A stretch of DNA of 64,000 bases from Dugong dugon (taxonomy: Eukaryota > Chordata > Mammalia > Sirenia > Dugongidae), in assembly GCA_030035585.1 (NCBI GenBank), contig CM057469.1, positions 113,562,650-113,626,649 on the forward strand, given 5' to 3'. Shown here piece after piece: positions 35,366 through 49,090 of this stretch (the first letter of the stretch is position 1; each line of letters begins with the position of its first letter). The notes beneath the pieces were generated by a model. That model searched no databases. It had not been told where the DNA came from and saw only the letters and a program-made list of their open reading frames with translations. Made by a program: the position numbers and the translations under genes.

Positions 35366-36322
35366 CCACCAGCATTCTTAATTTCCTGTCTGAATAAATA
35401 CAGATGAATGACATCGCCTGCACCCAGTGACTGATCAGGAACTTGTCTACTCAGATAATAAGGGCTGCCCATGTTTCTGTGCTCTTTGATGGTTTATTAT
35501 AATATTGCAATGTGTTACACAGTAGAAACAATAGGTTTAATATCCTCCAAGGGAAGAGGGATGTCATATATGGAGAGTTCTATTTACTATTCCTGATATC
35601 AAGTTCTCATCATTTTAGTTATTCACTCTCACTTAATCCAGATGAATTTGACATTTACTTTATTAGTAGAGAGACCAAAAACAGCATCGAGTCCTTGATT
35701 TAAAACTAAAATGCCTCTCTGCATCTCAAAAGTGGGAGTACATTGTGTCATTTGAAAATGTAGAGATAGCTACCTGCGAAGGTTTATGCTTTCCTTGATG
35801 GTCAAATGAAAGGCAGTCTTTAAATCAACATTTCCTAAGTGAGTTCTATAGAACATTGGTTCTGCAGGCTTTTACAAGGTATTAAATTAAGGAAGGGTAT
35901 TGTAGGTGAGTACATTTAGAAAACGAAGGGTTAAACAAAGTTAAGTGTGTTTCTTGACTCCAAGATTCTGATATCCTTTCATTGCTAAAGTGCCTTGTGA
36001 ATTTCCAAAGGGGGGAATATCATATGCAAATTTCCCAAGTTGAATATGCTCATAGAAATCTCGTTTGTTGTTGTTTGTTTTTACTTCTTTGCTTTCACAG
36101 AGAGCATCCTCTTCTAGTGTTACACAAAACATGTTTTAGAAAAGGTCTTTATGTAAGGCATGGGACCCTCATATTGCAGGATTGTATAATGCTATTATTT
36201 GTTTTTTAATCAATTCTTATTTTTAAGGTCCATTTAATAGTAAATGATATAAATAACAGATACCAAACTTGAGTCCACCTGCAGTCATAAACCTACACAG
36301 ATGTAAGTGTCTATGCTGTATG
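35366..36322. other. No gene or repeat identified
   Basis: Non-coding DNA. Confidence 0.5.
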
Positions 36323-36495
36323 GCAGCAGTTCTCACAGTATAGTTCACAAACCAGCAGCATCAGCATCACCTAGGACCTTATTAGAAATGCACGTTCTCA
36401 GACTTCATCCCAGGTCTACTGAATCAGGCACTCCGGGGACCGGGCCCATGCATTCCAAGTGATTGTAATGTATTGCTAACATTTAAGAACTACTG
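36323..36495 (+). repeat. MER5A-type hAT element
   Basis: Nearly complete: CAGCAGTTCTCACAGTATAG at the left, GCATCAGCATCACCTAGG inside, TCTACTGAATCAGGCACTC, and AAGAACTACTG at the right. The two ends form short inverted repeats. Non-autonomous, no coding capacity. Confidence 0.88.
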
Positions 36496-36660
36496 CTCTT
36501 ACCTATTAGAATCAGAATGGAAACTCAGATCTCAGTAAAGTAAGATGGGCAGTATTTTGAAACTGCTTTATACTTCTGGAGTGGTACAAGCTCAACAATA
36601 GGAAGGAGTGTAGCTTGCTAGCAGGGCAAGGACTCAGTTGAACAACCATGTTAGGCAGGT

Positions 36661-36821
36661 GGAGCCCTGGTGGCACAATGGTTAAGCTTTTGGCTGCTAA
36701 CCAAAAGGTCAACAGTTTGAATCCACTAGCCCCTCCTTGGAAACCTTATGGGACAGTTCTACCCTGTCCTATAGGGTCGCTATGAGTTGGAACTGATTCA
36801 ATGGCAACTTTTTTTTTTTAA
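36661..36821 (+). repeat. AfroSINE (short subtype) with target duplication
   Basis: Starts GGAGCCCTGGTGGCACAATGG. Tail CTATGAGTTGGAACTGATTC then a T-run. Flanks TTAGGCAGGT (36651-36660) and TTAAGCAGGT (36822-36831) differ by one base. Confidence 0.95.
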
Positions 36822-36831
36822 TTAAGCAGGT

Positions 36832-37744
36832 GGTTCCAGTCCCAAGACGTACACAAAATGGAAGCAAAGGCCAGCTCAGCCAGGCACACTGGGTGTTTGA
36901 GGAACAGAGATCATTTAGAGATCAGCAGGGCACGTTTAGTAACAAATAACTAGGATTCAAAGGCAGAAATCAGGTGGCTGGTGATATGGGCAAGAGAAAG
37001 ACAATGCCCCTGCTGTCAAGCAACTGGTAGTCTAGACATGTATCAAGGCAGGGAAGTCAGACCTCCAGGGAACAAACTGAGATGCAGTTCCAGAACTTTG
37101 TTATCAGAACAATGCAGAGACCATGTCACTATAGGTGGGCACTAGGGCTGAGTGAAATTAAAGCTTAGTTTTAATGATGGATAACGCGAGTTTCTAAACT
37201 TGAACTGTTTACACTCCTTTGAGTTAAAGGCAATTAAAGGTTATGTAAGCCAGGGTATGGGTAATATATCTCCATGAGAGGCCAAGTGGTTTCAGAAACT
37301 GAAGAGGTGCAGAGGTGGGAAGCTTGGCAAGGACCCAAGCAGGTAACTGCCACAAGAGCCTTGAATTCCTCAGTTAAATAACCAAATACCAACATCGCTT
37401 GGCTATCATGGGCCTATAGAGTGGAGTAAGTTTACTTCTCTTTGCTTCTCTCCATTGCTTGATTATCTGTAATGTTTTGACAGCTTCACCTTCTGAATGA
37501 ATGATCCTGCTTTTAATGCTTCATTGTGTAGGGACATATGCTATCGATTGCATAACTTTCAATATTCTGGTTGCTATGCTTGTAGATGCCCCCTTTGGAA
37601 GTGTGACACTAATACTAAATTCCACAGGAGATTTGGCCAGCAAATCCTAGACTAAATAATAATGTTCCTTAATTTGAACATGTCTATAATTTTTTTTTCA
37701 TACCATTGAGTAATGTTAAGCAATCTCATAATATGATTTTCTTA
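36832..37744. other. No gene or repeat identified
   Basis: Unique-looking non-coding sequence. Confidence 0.45.
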
Positions 37745-38115
37745 AACTCCTTTCTTGACACAGTTTTGAGGCCATGGTTGGAGGCTGGTCCATTCCCCTT
37801 CCTGAACAACTAAGTCCATTCTCTAACCACTCTCCTTATCAGGATCTCAAACACCTGTCCTAATCACCCAGGGGCCAGGTACACAATAACTAGGGACAGT
37901 CCCTATTTCCCCTGAAGAATTATTCAAAACTGCCCATCCCCAGGAAGCCGTCCAAACCTAGCTCACCCTACCCTGCTTGCGATACATAAGCCCTCTCCTA
38001 CAATTTCAGTTTCTTGTTACCTAGTCCCCAGGTGCAACCCTCTGTGCGGCCCTGGGTCATGGCACACTGTGCCTCCCAGTCTCTGGGAACTGTGAGTATA
38101 ATAAACCTAGTTACT
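37745..38115 (+). mobile_element. Probable gammaretrovirus-type (ERV1) LTR
   Basis: A GC-rich block in AT-rich surroundings has retroviral LTR layout. C-rich U3-like sequence is followed by GATACATAAGCCCTCTCC (TATA-like, about 37981), a CTCTGTGCGGCCCTGGG stretch and GAGTATAATAAACCTAGTT, with AATAAA near 38100. No terminal TG/CA pair or duplication could be fixed. No viral genes adjoin it. Confidence 0.45.
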
Positions 38116-39410
38116 TTTCATGGCCTTATTCTTGTTTCTCATATCTCACCTGACTCACCATCCTACGCATCAGTTAGATCATATCTGTCAACTAAAATTT
38201 CCAAATATTATTCACATATATTGATTTCTTATAAAATGGAAAGGTATACATATTGTGATACTACATTTTCTACTTCTCTTCAATTTTGTGACACTCATTA
38301 TTTTGTAGTGTAAGCCTACCATGCGTGCACTCCAGCTGATCAAAGCATAGAATAAAGTCCCATGATGGATGCCAGTGGCCTTCTCCTAGAGTTCTCCTTC
38401 TACTAACAGTGCTTCATTATTGAGTGAAACTGTGTAAAATATTGTAACTTTATCTACTTTTGATTATAGAAAACACTCAGGTTTTTGGCATCCTGCTAAC
38501 TCTTATTATTTGTACTCCTAGTCTCAAAAGGTCACATATGAAGTATGGTGAATAGAGCTAAAAGAGGATGAAAATGTAAAGCAGTTCCATAAATACACCT
38601 ATCCCTCAAGCTTCTGATCGTCAGTATTTTTGTTATTGCATAATGCACTAAGTAAAAGCAAACTCAGCATTATTAAGAATATTCATGAAAAGAGTAAATC
38701 AGAATGTTTGAAGAATCAAGTACTCCAATCTACATGTATATGTGATTTCGTCCATTCTAGGCATGATTTTAATGTCCCTGGTCTGTATGTGCTCCATGAT
38801 ATTCCTCAACTTTGAAATTAGATACCTGCATAGCCTTCAGAGAATCAATTAAAAATACGGTATAAAATCAAATTACTAATTAGAATAGTCTTGAAATAAA
38901 GCACAATGTTTTTTGAGAGGCTCTTTAAAATTAAACATGAAAAGTGAGTAGAAGCAACATAATTCCTGACTGCTAGAGATGGTGCAGACTTTTTATATTG
39001 GCTAGAAGCAGAGTAAACAAACATTCAAAATGCTTGTAGAGATGTGATATATTTCTTCTCCTGCCCACTGGGGAGATACCGCGTATGCCATTTGACTCAC
39101 TGGATGGAACATTCTAAGAAGGCCACAGTTCAAAATTACAAACACTTCTCCGTGTTGAGGGAGAAGTGGGGCTCTGGTGGCAATGAACTTATATAGCAAA
39201 GCTATGTAAACCAGCCAGATATGGTGATAAAAATGATCGACACAGCCAAGTTTTCTCTCTATCACTTAGAGACCCAGACATTGATTTACCCTAAGTGATG
39301 ACTCACAGAAGCCTTGCATCATATTTGGTTACACCAGGCTTTCAGCATAGACACAATTGAATTTTGGGTTTAAAAGATCAATAATCCAATATCTGGTTTT
39401 TAAGTCCTCT
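38116..39410. other. No gene or repeat identified
   Basis: AT-rich non-coding DNA. Confidence 0.5.
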
Positions 39411-39423
39411 GTTAAACTATCAA

Positions 39424-39625
39424 AGGAACCCTGGTGGCACAGTGATTAAAAGCACTTGGCTGCTAACCAACAAGTTGGCAGTTCAAATCCACCAACCTGC
39501 CCTCTGGGCAATGATGTGACAGTCTGCTTCTGTAACAAATACAGCCTTGGAAACCCTATGGGGCAGTTCTATTCTGTCCTGTAGGGTTGCTGTGAGTCAG
39601 AATCAACTCCACAACAATGGGTTTA
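39424..39625 (+). repeat. AfroSINE (long subtype) with target duplication
   Basis: GGAACCCTGGTGGCACAGTGA head, GCAGTCTGCTTCTGTAAC... interior (partly changed), tail GCTGTGAGTCAGAATCAACTC. Flanks GTTAAACTATCAA (39411-39423) and GTTAAAATATCAC (39626-39638). Confidence 0.94.
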
Positions 39626-39638
39626 GTTAAAATATCAC

Positions 39639-40212
39639 TATCTTTTTTACAAGATGCTGTTTTCTACAAAAACCTACTTTGCCTCTCACACAAAATCAAG
39701 CCAGATATTTCAATTAAAGACTTTTTAAGCTTACTCAAGCAAAGGTTATTAGTTTTTGTTGTTCTTCTTCTTATTTTTTATCAACAATAGACTTCCAAAG
39801 AGCACAGTATAAACTTATTCTGGCATATTAAATGATCTTTTAAATCAGTTTTTGAAAGGTTTCATATTCAAAGGGCACAGCATTTTCATAATGTAACATG
39901 TTTTGCTGGCAATTCACTTAACTATTTCACATTAGAACTGAGGCAACTAATCGTCACATACGACAGCTTTAAATAACATGAAGGTTCTTATTATCTGTTT
40001 AGGACTGCTTTGGTTATAAGGAACAGAAATAAGCCAGAGATGATTGAAGCCAATTTAGACTGAGATTATTCAGGTGTGACCTCTGGTAAATCAACTCTGC
40101 TGGTGGTAGAGTGGTGGATGGAGGGTATGAGTGATACTAGACAGACGGAGAATGTGGGGAGGGTTAAGAGAATTCTTGTAATTTGGGCATATAGCCCAAA
40201 GAAAGCAAATGA
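39639..40212. other. No gene or repeat identified
   Basis: Non-coding DNA. Confidence 0.45.
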
Positions 40213-40738
40213 TGTAATGCATCGGGCAAATCTGCAAAAGACCTCTTTCATGTGTTAAAAAGGAAAGATGTCACTTTGAGGACTAAGGTGCGCCTGACCC
40301 AAGCCACAGTATTTTCAATCACCTCATATGCATATGGAAGCTGGACAATGAATAAGGAAGACCAAAGAAGACTTGATGCCTCTGAATTATGGTGTTGTCA
40401 AAGAATATTGAATATACTATGCACTGCCAGAAGAACAAACAAATGTGTCTTGGAAGAAGTACAGCCAGAATGTTCCTTAGAAGGGAGGTTGGCGAGACTT
40501 CATCTCACTTCCTTTGGACATGTTATCAGGAGAGACCAGTCCCTGGAGAAGGACATCATGCTTGGTAAAGTAGAGGGTCAGTGAAAAAGAGGAAGATCCT
40601 CAATGAGATGGATTGCCATAGTGGCTGCAACAATGGACTCAAACATAGCAACAGTTGTGAGGATGGCATAGGACCAGGTAGTATTTTGTTCTTTATGAGT
40701 AGGAATTGCTTTGATGGCACCTAACACCAATACAACAA
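40213..40738 (+). mobile_element. RTE LINE 3' end (5'-truncated)
   Basis: Sense RTE from the reverse-transcriptase C-terminus to the tail. The frame 40252-40584 reads KVRLTQATVFSITSYAYGSW, then SELWCCQRILNIL and RRDQSLEKDIMLGKVEG, still open over 110 codons. Unlike the 24.9-kb copy, no stop follows LNIL immediately. The tail ends TTTGATGGCACCTAACACC. The catalytic polymerase core is missing, so no activity is possible. Confidence 0.9.
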
Positions 40739-41689
40739 CCTCAAAATCTTCTGCTATAAGTACATTGAACAATTCTTAAAAGGAAAATCACAATGCCAAA
40801 AAATTACCTTTACTTTCTAAACTCATAGTTTATTCATTCTACTTGAATTATTAGGGAAATGAGAGTAGTCCAGATCATAAATATTAATAAGAAAGTTACC
40901 AGAATTTGACAGCAATGACCCTGTGTTCCAACGTAAGACAACTGTCTTTGACTGATTTTTTTTGATATGACATAATGTCTTTATCAATTAAGATAGAGTG
41001 TAACTTCAAGTCTAATTTAAAACGGTAGTAAGACAGAATGACTTTGGGGAAAAATGCTCAGTACTCTGTTAACAGTACTGCTATCTAATAGTGCATCCTT
41101 AAGAATGCAAAATATGTCCTAATAAAGGATAACAGAAATTTTATAATTCCGTTTTGTTTTAAAAATGTAATTAGTGAAATCAGTAAACCACTGGCTAGAT
41201 CAAGAAAGTATCCATAGTGAGTCAGAGAATTGCTAAGATGTCTTGTGGCATCACAGCAGTAAGGAAGCCAGGAGAAAATGGATCAACTGATATAGGCACA
41301 GTTATCTCCTTTGTAAAGAAATGTGTTATCACTATGCTTCGTTCCAGATAGTAGTCTAGAAAGTTCTCTCCTATGAGACAAGTTCCTTCTCTCGTATGAG
41401 ACAGTACAACTTCTAACCCTTGCATGGATACTTACTTCTTCCTCATAGTGTTATACAATTTTCTTAGAGTTAGGCTATATGCCTCTAAAAAATTTGAGAA
41501 ACATTTTAGTGCAGAAGCCACATCTCATACTTATTTGTAGGGCCTCCCTGGCAGAGGCCAGAACACATGAATGCACTGGAGAGACACCATTTGATTCATA
41601 CTGAATTGCCCTGATAGAGGCTAGAAAGAATCCCTAATATGGAGATAAAGCACTCAACATTAGGTGGGCTGTGGTGTACCAACCACAAA
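40739..41689. other. No gene or repeat identified
   Basis: Lies downstream of the inferred end of the minus-strand gene. No recognisable element. Confidence 0.45.
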
Positions 41690-42703
41690 ATAATGTATTT
41701 ATTTTTCCAACATTTTTTTCTTTTATTGATAAAAACTACACAAAAACTAATTGATAATTCATTTTTAAAGTAATGTTACGTATCATCTTGTATTTAGAAA
41801 TTTGTTGGCAGTTTCACTCATTGACCACACGGCTGTTGTTCTTCTAATCCCACTGGTCCACAAGGGAGTAACTACTGGTCTTCTCCATCCAAGGTCTTCA
41901 CAGAGGTCTCCTTTGGACTCCTGACACAACAAGAGCTCGGAGTGCGGGACAGCCATGGGAACCCAATCAACACTCCTCGCACTATGAACAGTGTGCGTCT
42001 TGAAGGAACATTCACCCAGTTTTTGTTGGATTTTCATTCCAGTAGTTTTGTCAGACTTGGTGTGGTCAACTTTTTTCTTGGTGTTTTGTGGTAAAGCAAA
42101 TTTTCTTTTGGCACAACATAAGCTTTAATGCTCATGTTTAGAGTTAGACACACTATCACTTGACCAGGAAAAAAATAAAAGTAGAATTAAAACAAACCAA
42201 ACAAGAACAAACAACATTGTTTCAAAGAAAAATAAATGAAAACAATTGAAATAAAGTCTGTGAAAGTTACACACACCTAACAAGGAAAACTGTTTTGTTG
42301 CCTGTTCCCCGTTCCTCAGCCCCTCCCCCCACCCCCCGTGGTTCTCCAGCCCAGGAAACATGCAGTGTAGAAAAATCAAATATACAAACCAACCTATATG
42401 TAGCTAGAGTGACATCTATTTTTATAAGAACTTGACACTCTTACTATTTACATCCAGGAGTATTTTTTGTTTGTTCGCTTGTTTTATGTTTTAAAGCAAA
42501 GAAAGTTCTGTAGTTCTCCCGGCTGTACTGCAGGTGCATCCGCTGCCCTCCATAAGCAGTTTTTGTTTTTCTCTAATCCATAAATGTTTTAACAGGAATG
42601 ATGAGCTTGCTTGATCGCGCCGTTTTGGACACCCATTCTCCTTTAAGATGAAGGCCCTCCCTCCCCCCGCTGAGTTCCCCAGTGAGGAGTTGGCTTTTTC
42701 TCA
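41690..42703 (-). other. Probable 3' UTR of the minus-strand gene
   Basis: Continues directly from the stop codon of the terminal exon and contains no interspersed repeat for 1 kb, unlike its surroundings. Minus-strand AATAAA signals lie at 41722-41727 and 41698-41703, giving a UTR of about 1 kb. A TGTAAATA (minus strand, 42445-42452) matches the Pumilio-binding consensus. The polyadenylation site is inferred, not shown. Confidence 0.5.
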
Positions 42704-43699
<996 letters not shown>

Positions 43700-43903
43700 C
43701 CCCCACCACCGCTGCAGTCCACTTGATTTTGACTCATAGTGACCCCACAGGACAGAGTAGAACTGCCCTACAGGGTTTCCAAGGCTGTAAATTTTTACGG
43801 AAGCAGACTGCCACATCTTTCTCCCGCAGCATGGCTGGTAGGTTGGAACTGCCAGCCTTTTGGTTAGCAGCCAAGCACTTTAACCACTGTGCCACCAGCG
43901 CTC
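43700..43903 (-). repeat. AfroSINE (long subtype), antisense
   Basis: TTTGACTCATAGTGACCCC, GACAGAGTAGAACTGCCC, GAAGCAGACTGCCACATC and TTTTGGTTAGCAGCCAAGC, ending CACCAGCGCTCC. Confidence 0.94.
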
Positions 43904-46900
43904 CTTTTATTGAATTCAGATAAGCATTTTTTTTTTTTAAATTAAATTAAGTTGAACAGAAAGTACAAGAATGTATCATATGAGTAAGGGTAAGTTGTTT
44001 AATAAAAATTTGTTTCAGATTTGTGTGTATGTATATGAGTGTGTGTGAGTGTATACTGAGTCATATTGTGATTTTTTTTTTTTTTTTAACTGGGGATCAT
44101 AGTAAAAGAAGTTTTTTGAAAAATACTTGATCAAAGCGCAAATTCAGATTTGAGCTTATTTTGAAGTGATTGGCAAAATCCTGGATAAGTTTTCTACTTT
44201 TGCTATTCCCTTTTTCAACTTACATAATTAACTGTTTTTCATGATGAGTTGGAAATTTAAATATATATATGTCATAAAACTTTTTTGTTTTGGATGAGGC
44301 ACATTGATTTTTAATGGAAGTCAATACTATATTTTCAGCCAGCCTTTTAAGTAGTAGTAATGAAATAATTTCTTATCAAAGTGCTGAAATACAACCTCGA
44401 ACATACAATTTTATTCTCAAAAAAGAAGATTAAAAGAAAGTTACATACTAGACAAAGTTGTGATCGGTACAGAGATGTTTTAGATATTCGACATTAATTT
44501 TTGTCCTGTTAAGTGAGAACAAGGAACAGACTATAAGACAACATGGCCAAATTACTAGATACTAAATAAAAAGTTAGGTCTGTTCCACCTCACCCCAAAT
44601 CTGTAGGGTTTTTTTTTTTTTTTTTTTTAACTTTATGGACCTCTCCCTGTAAATCAGTACAGGTTTGCACATGAGATGTTTGCCAGCAAGTTCTGCTTTA
44701 AGAAATCTCGTAGGCTTTTGCAGTGTATCGGCTAGCAGAGGTGTCTGTGATTGGTGTCATGGGTCACCAAAACTCTCATTAAAGCATAGAAATGGAACTA
44801 AACACTTGTTCTGACATTTCAACACAAAGAATTTTATAAAGAAGACCTTCCTAAGAGTAAACATAGTTCACTCTTACATTTTGTTGCTAATAGGTGCGGT
44901 AACATAACCTGGAAACAATATAAAAACTCACCGATTTATTTCCAAATGATAGCAACATTTACTGAGTATAGGACATTTGTTCCATGCTTTCTTTTAAAGG
45001 AATGACTTATTTTCTCCAAATTTGTCAAATTACTAAACAACATCAAAATAAACATAGTAGACTGTCTTTATTTCAATCCACAAACACATATGTGTAGTGG
45101 ATGGCAGAACCAGACAGGGTCTTACGCTCTTTTGCACAGGCAGGTTAGTTTATAGATGAAAACCAATAGCTCATTTGTATACATTGTTGAATTATCAGTA
45201 TTTACTTAAAGCCCTTAAATTTAAGCTATAATCAGAGAGAACAATTTCATACCTGAGAAACCATAGTATTTTCCTTTAAGTAAAGTTGATTAGAATCTCA
45301 AGGGACCTGCATTAACTTCAGAGCTTTAGGTTTACATATTACATCATCTTTGAACACAGAAAATTTGTTTTTTTATTATAGTTGGGCTAGTTTATTTATT
45401 TTAGACTCCAGTAAACAAGGGCTCATACCATGTTCCCCATGGTATTTGAGACAAGCTTAGAACCTCTTAGACTAGAAACCATGGTAAAATCTCCTTCTGC
45501 ACAACAGCCCAATGGCAAACATTCACAAGCCCAGTGAATTGGCGAGCTTTGAAAGGCTATCTGAGATGTTTGCTCATTTACTCTTCAAGACTATTCTGTA
45601 GGGCACTATGTAATCAACTGAATTTGTGGTTTCTGAGGCGCTAAGAGACTGAGGTGTTGTACTTTATGGTAATAATGTACAGTACATTAACCACCTGGGT
45701 TCCTGTGTGTAGCATTGTTTCCTTTCCAGTAGTCAAAATAAGGTATCCTTAAATTCCACTTAATGTGAGATTGGTATTTTTGTAAATGTGTACTCAGAGC
45801 TTTTCCAAATGGTCCCCCTGTTCCATCAGCTGGGTGATGGACTTCACTCTGTCCTGCAGCAGAAAAATACTCCTTAAAGATAACCTCATTAGCATGCTTG
45901 ACTACTCATTGACTGCACTGGAGGCTATGCTTTATTTACAGATAATGGGTGTGGTACATGGAATGAAGTAATCTTTGGGGGTATATATTATACTATACTG
46001 GAATTCTGCCATGGGCTTCTACCATGAATATGAGCTGTTGAGCTCAAATCAAAGGTGAACATTTTTTCCACAGAGGCATATTTCATGACTAAATCCAAGA
46101 CGCTTAGAAGGGGCCATTTACATCACTTATTATAAGTCATTTGAATCCTCTTGAGTTTAGTGTGACCCCTCTTCAAATGGGAATAATAATGACACCTCAT
46201 TTAGCTCTACAAATTTCAGATAACTCTGAAAGTGCTCCCTGATTCTCAAAAAAGAAGAAATACACACAAAAGACCTACCCTAATCCTAGTTTTACTTCAC
46301 ACTGACAGTGTCTTTCCTGGAATTGTGCCCTGTCTTTTGTCTTATAGTTGCCAGAGAGACGCACAGACATGAAGGATCACAGAGTGGCTGGCTCATCAAC
46401 GAAGGTTTTCGGTCCTACTTTGTGCACTCAGAACCTTAGAAATCTTTGTGGAAGTTCTGGTTTTCTAAAAATAACACTTATCTTTGACCAGAATATGTTT
46501 TTCTCCCAAAACACTGGAGGGAGTATAAAAGGACACACCCCTTTCAAGGACAGTGGCCCCACAGTGGTAATGATTCAAAGAGAGGAGTCAAGGAAAGGGA
46601 CTACTTTAAAATCTTGGGAGGAAGCAAATAATTACAGAGGGCTATGTACAGTTTTAACCCTTCGGTGAATCAATTATTTTCTGCTTTGAATTTTTTTGTT
46701 GGTACTATGTATTTTTATTGATGGAAGCATGCTGAATCATTGAGTGTTTGAATTTTTGGTAAGTAGTACAGATTTTTTTTTCTTGCCCCCTCCCACAAGC
46801 CTACCCTAAATGTTTAGTGGTACATATGAAGTACCACTGATTATACCCCAGATTCCCCATCAGGGTATATTGGTACATATGTGCAATAAATAAAAATTTT

Positions 46901-48019
46901 CAAAATGTCTATTTTTCCTAACAAATATTCACACACCTCATACAATACCCTGTAAAAACAATTATTTGTGGCACACACCCATTTCTTTGGTTTTAAACAG
47001 TCATAAAGGCCTTTTGGCAGCATGCACTGTCAATGGTGCAGCAGCTTCCCAATAAACCTTCAAAGGCAGAAAAAGTACTTGGTCCCTAGAGCTATCTGTG
47101 AACACGAAACAGTTAAAAGTCTGCAAATTAATTCAGATCCCATAATATTATATCCATAATCATTATATTAATATCAGGAATGAATGAGTCTGTACAGTAA
47201 ATGTGAGAGCAAATGTGAAATGGACTCTTGATATATGTGATCGTGAATGGCTTTTGAAGTTCAATTTTGTTATGGGCATGAAATTCCAATTCTGTTACCC
47301 TCTTTTCTCAAAGGTATTCACAGTAGTTGTAAGTAGTTTAAGACACTGATCATTCTAAAATTGCTATGACCCATCCTTAGTCTTATTTATTAACTTTTCA
47401 TGAACATTGTTCACATTTCAGTATGAGTTCTTACAATTGAGCTTATAAGAAGTTGATTTTCAATTTCCTAAATGACATTTGGTCTCTAATTTTCCAGAAG
47501 TTAACCCGTAGTGTTTGACTACTTAGACAATTTAAAGAGCACCATCATACAATCTGGATGAAGAATTAAATACAATTGAATTGATTAATGAAGATGGACA
47601 CTTGGTTTAGCAGAAGTTAAATTGATTAAAAAATGAAGGGCAATAACTAAACAAATACTTAATTTAGTCTTTATTCTACTCAGTGTATCACTTTGCAATA
47701 ATCCGAGCAAGAAATAAGAAAATGTAAACATGTTTGGGTAGTGTTTTTTTGTTTTTTGTTTTTGCAGGGCTTTTTGGTTAAAACTGAGAGAACCTCAAGT
47801 TAAGTTAGTTGGGTAAAAGAGGAACTTCATTGGCTCATGGAATACAAGATAGGATTTAACAGCAAATCCAGAGGAAGAGCAACTGAGTCTCAGGAACAAC
47901 TGAAACCAGGAACATAAATGATAAGAGTTCTCTCAGACCACTATGCCTCATACTCTCTGCAAGGTGCTTTCATATTCTGAAGGTCAAAGAGCTCCCTCCA
48001 CCTGACTGGACACTTGATA
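43904..48019. other. 4 kb with no recognised gene or repeat
   Basis: AT-rich, probably intronic or intergenic. T-runs lie near 43928, 44070 and 44610. Frames of 60-106 codons (for example 46348-46668) show no family features, and nothing here has clear exon borders. It is the longest stretch in the window without an interspersed repeat that I could recognise. Confidence 0.5.
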
Positions 48020-48492
48020 GCGACAGTTCCCAAGTTTTGCATTTTACAGCCATAGTAGATTATACAAATGGCCACAGTTCTTGTTAGCTTCTCTTCAAGA
48101 GGTGGAGTCCTCTTTCCCTCACCTTAAATGAAGTCTAGTCATGTGACTTCCTTTGGCCGATAGAGCACAGTGGAATTTACTATGAACTCCAAGGTTCTTG
48201 AGAACCTAGACTATCAAGACACCACTATGGGAATAAACCCAGGCTAGCCTGCTGGAAGATGAAAGACCACATGGAACAGCTGAGGCATCACAGGCCAGCC
48301 AGTCCCCAGCACCAGCTTGCTCATCAGAGGCACTTGAGTGATCCCAGGAACAGAAAGCTCAGCAGTTCCCAGATGAACAGATTTGCCCATCTAAGATCAG
48401 CTCAAATTATCAGCTTCCACCAAATCAACATTGTTGTCTTAAACCACTAAGTTTTGGGGTGGTTTATTACACCGGAAAAACACCATAGCAGT
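48020..48492 (+). mobile_element. MLT1-type (ERVL-MaLR) LTR
   Basis: Order of landmarks fits MLT1: AGGTGGAGTCCTCTTTCCC, GTGACTTCCTTTGGCCGATA, the AGCC...CAGC-rich middle, and the end TTAAACCACTAAGTTTTGGG followed by GTGGTTTATTACAC. Sense orientation. No internal viral sequence adjoins it. Confidence 0.85.
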
Positions 48493-49090
48493 TTTTATTA
48501 CCACTGAAGGACTGTCTTAGATGGTCTGTGGTGCCAGCTTGAAAAATGTAAAAAAAGGTGTTGATTATTTCATCTTAGTTGTCTAACCTTGAAGCATTTT
48601 ATTAGACTAAGGAGGTTCAGATACTGTAATTAGGTCATTTGAATCAACTTTGAACAAATTAGCTGATGCAATGGGGAGGAAATTTTGTAAAAATAAGATA
48701 GCCAAAGAAATTTTGTAAGATTGAACAACCAAAGATTAGAATGGAGAAGAATTACATTCCCAGAAAATGATCGATCATTCTGATAACCAAAAAAACAAAG
48801 GCAAACAAACAACTTCACAAAAACAAAGACCAGAGGTATTCCTCATAGGTAGAAAATAATATAAGGCCTTCCAAAACATCATTATGTTATTTTTATTAAA
48901 TTATCTGTAATCCTTTTCATTCCAAAATGATATGAGTCATTGGACTGAACCACAAAATTGACAATTCCTACAAAAGTGATTTCTTCCTTTACTTCTCAAT
49001 TGAGAGAACTGAATTAACAATTGAATTACAAGAAATTTTACCTTGTTGAGATTTAAATATTTGAAAACATTTTATACCAAAAGAGGGAGA
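48493..49090. other. No gene or repeat identified
   Basis: Non-coding DNA between an LTR and an L1. Confidence 0.45.

Noticed and set aside
38014-38313. 99-codon plus frame starting MLPSPQVQPSVRPWV
   Set aside because: It starts inside a probable LTR and runs into AT-rich flank; no gene-like features.
46348-46668. 106-codon plus frame preceded by an acceptor-like CTTATAG
   Set aside because: No family resemblance, no matching donor, and composition is like the flanking non-coding DNA.
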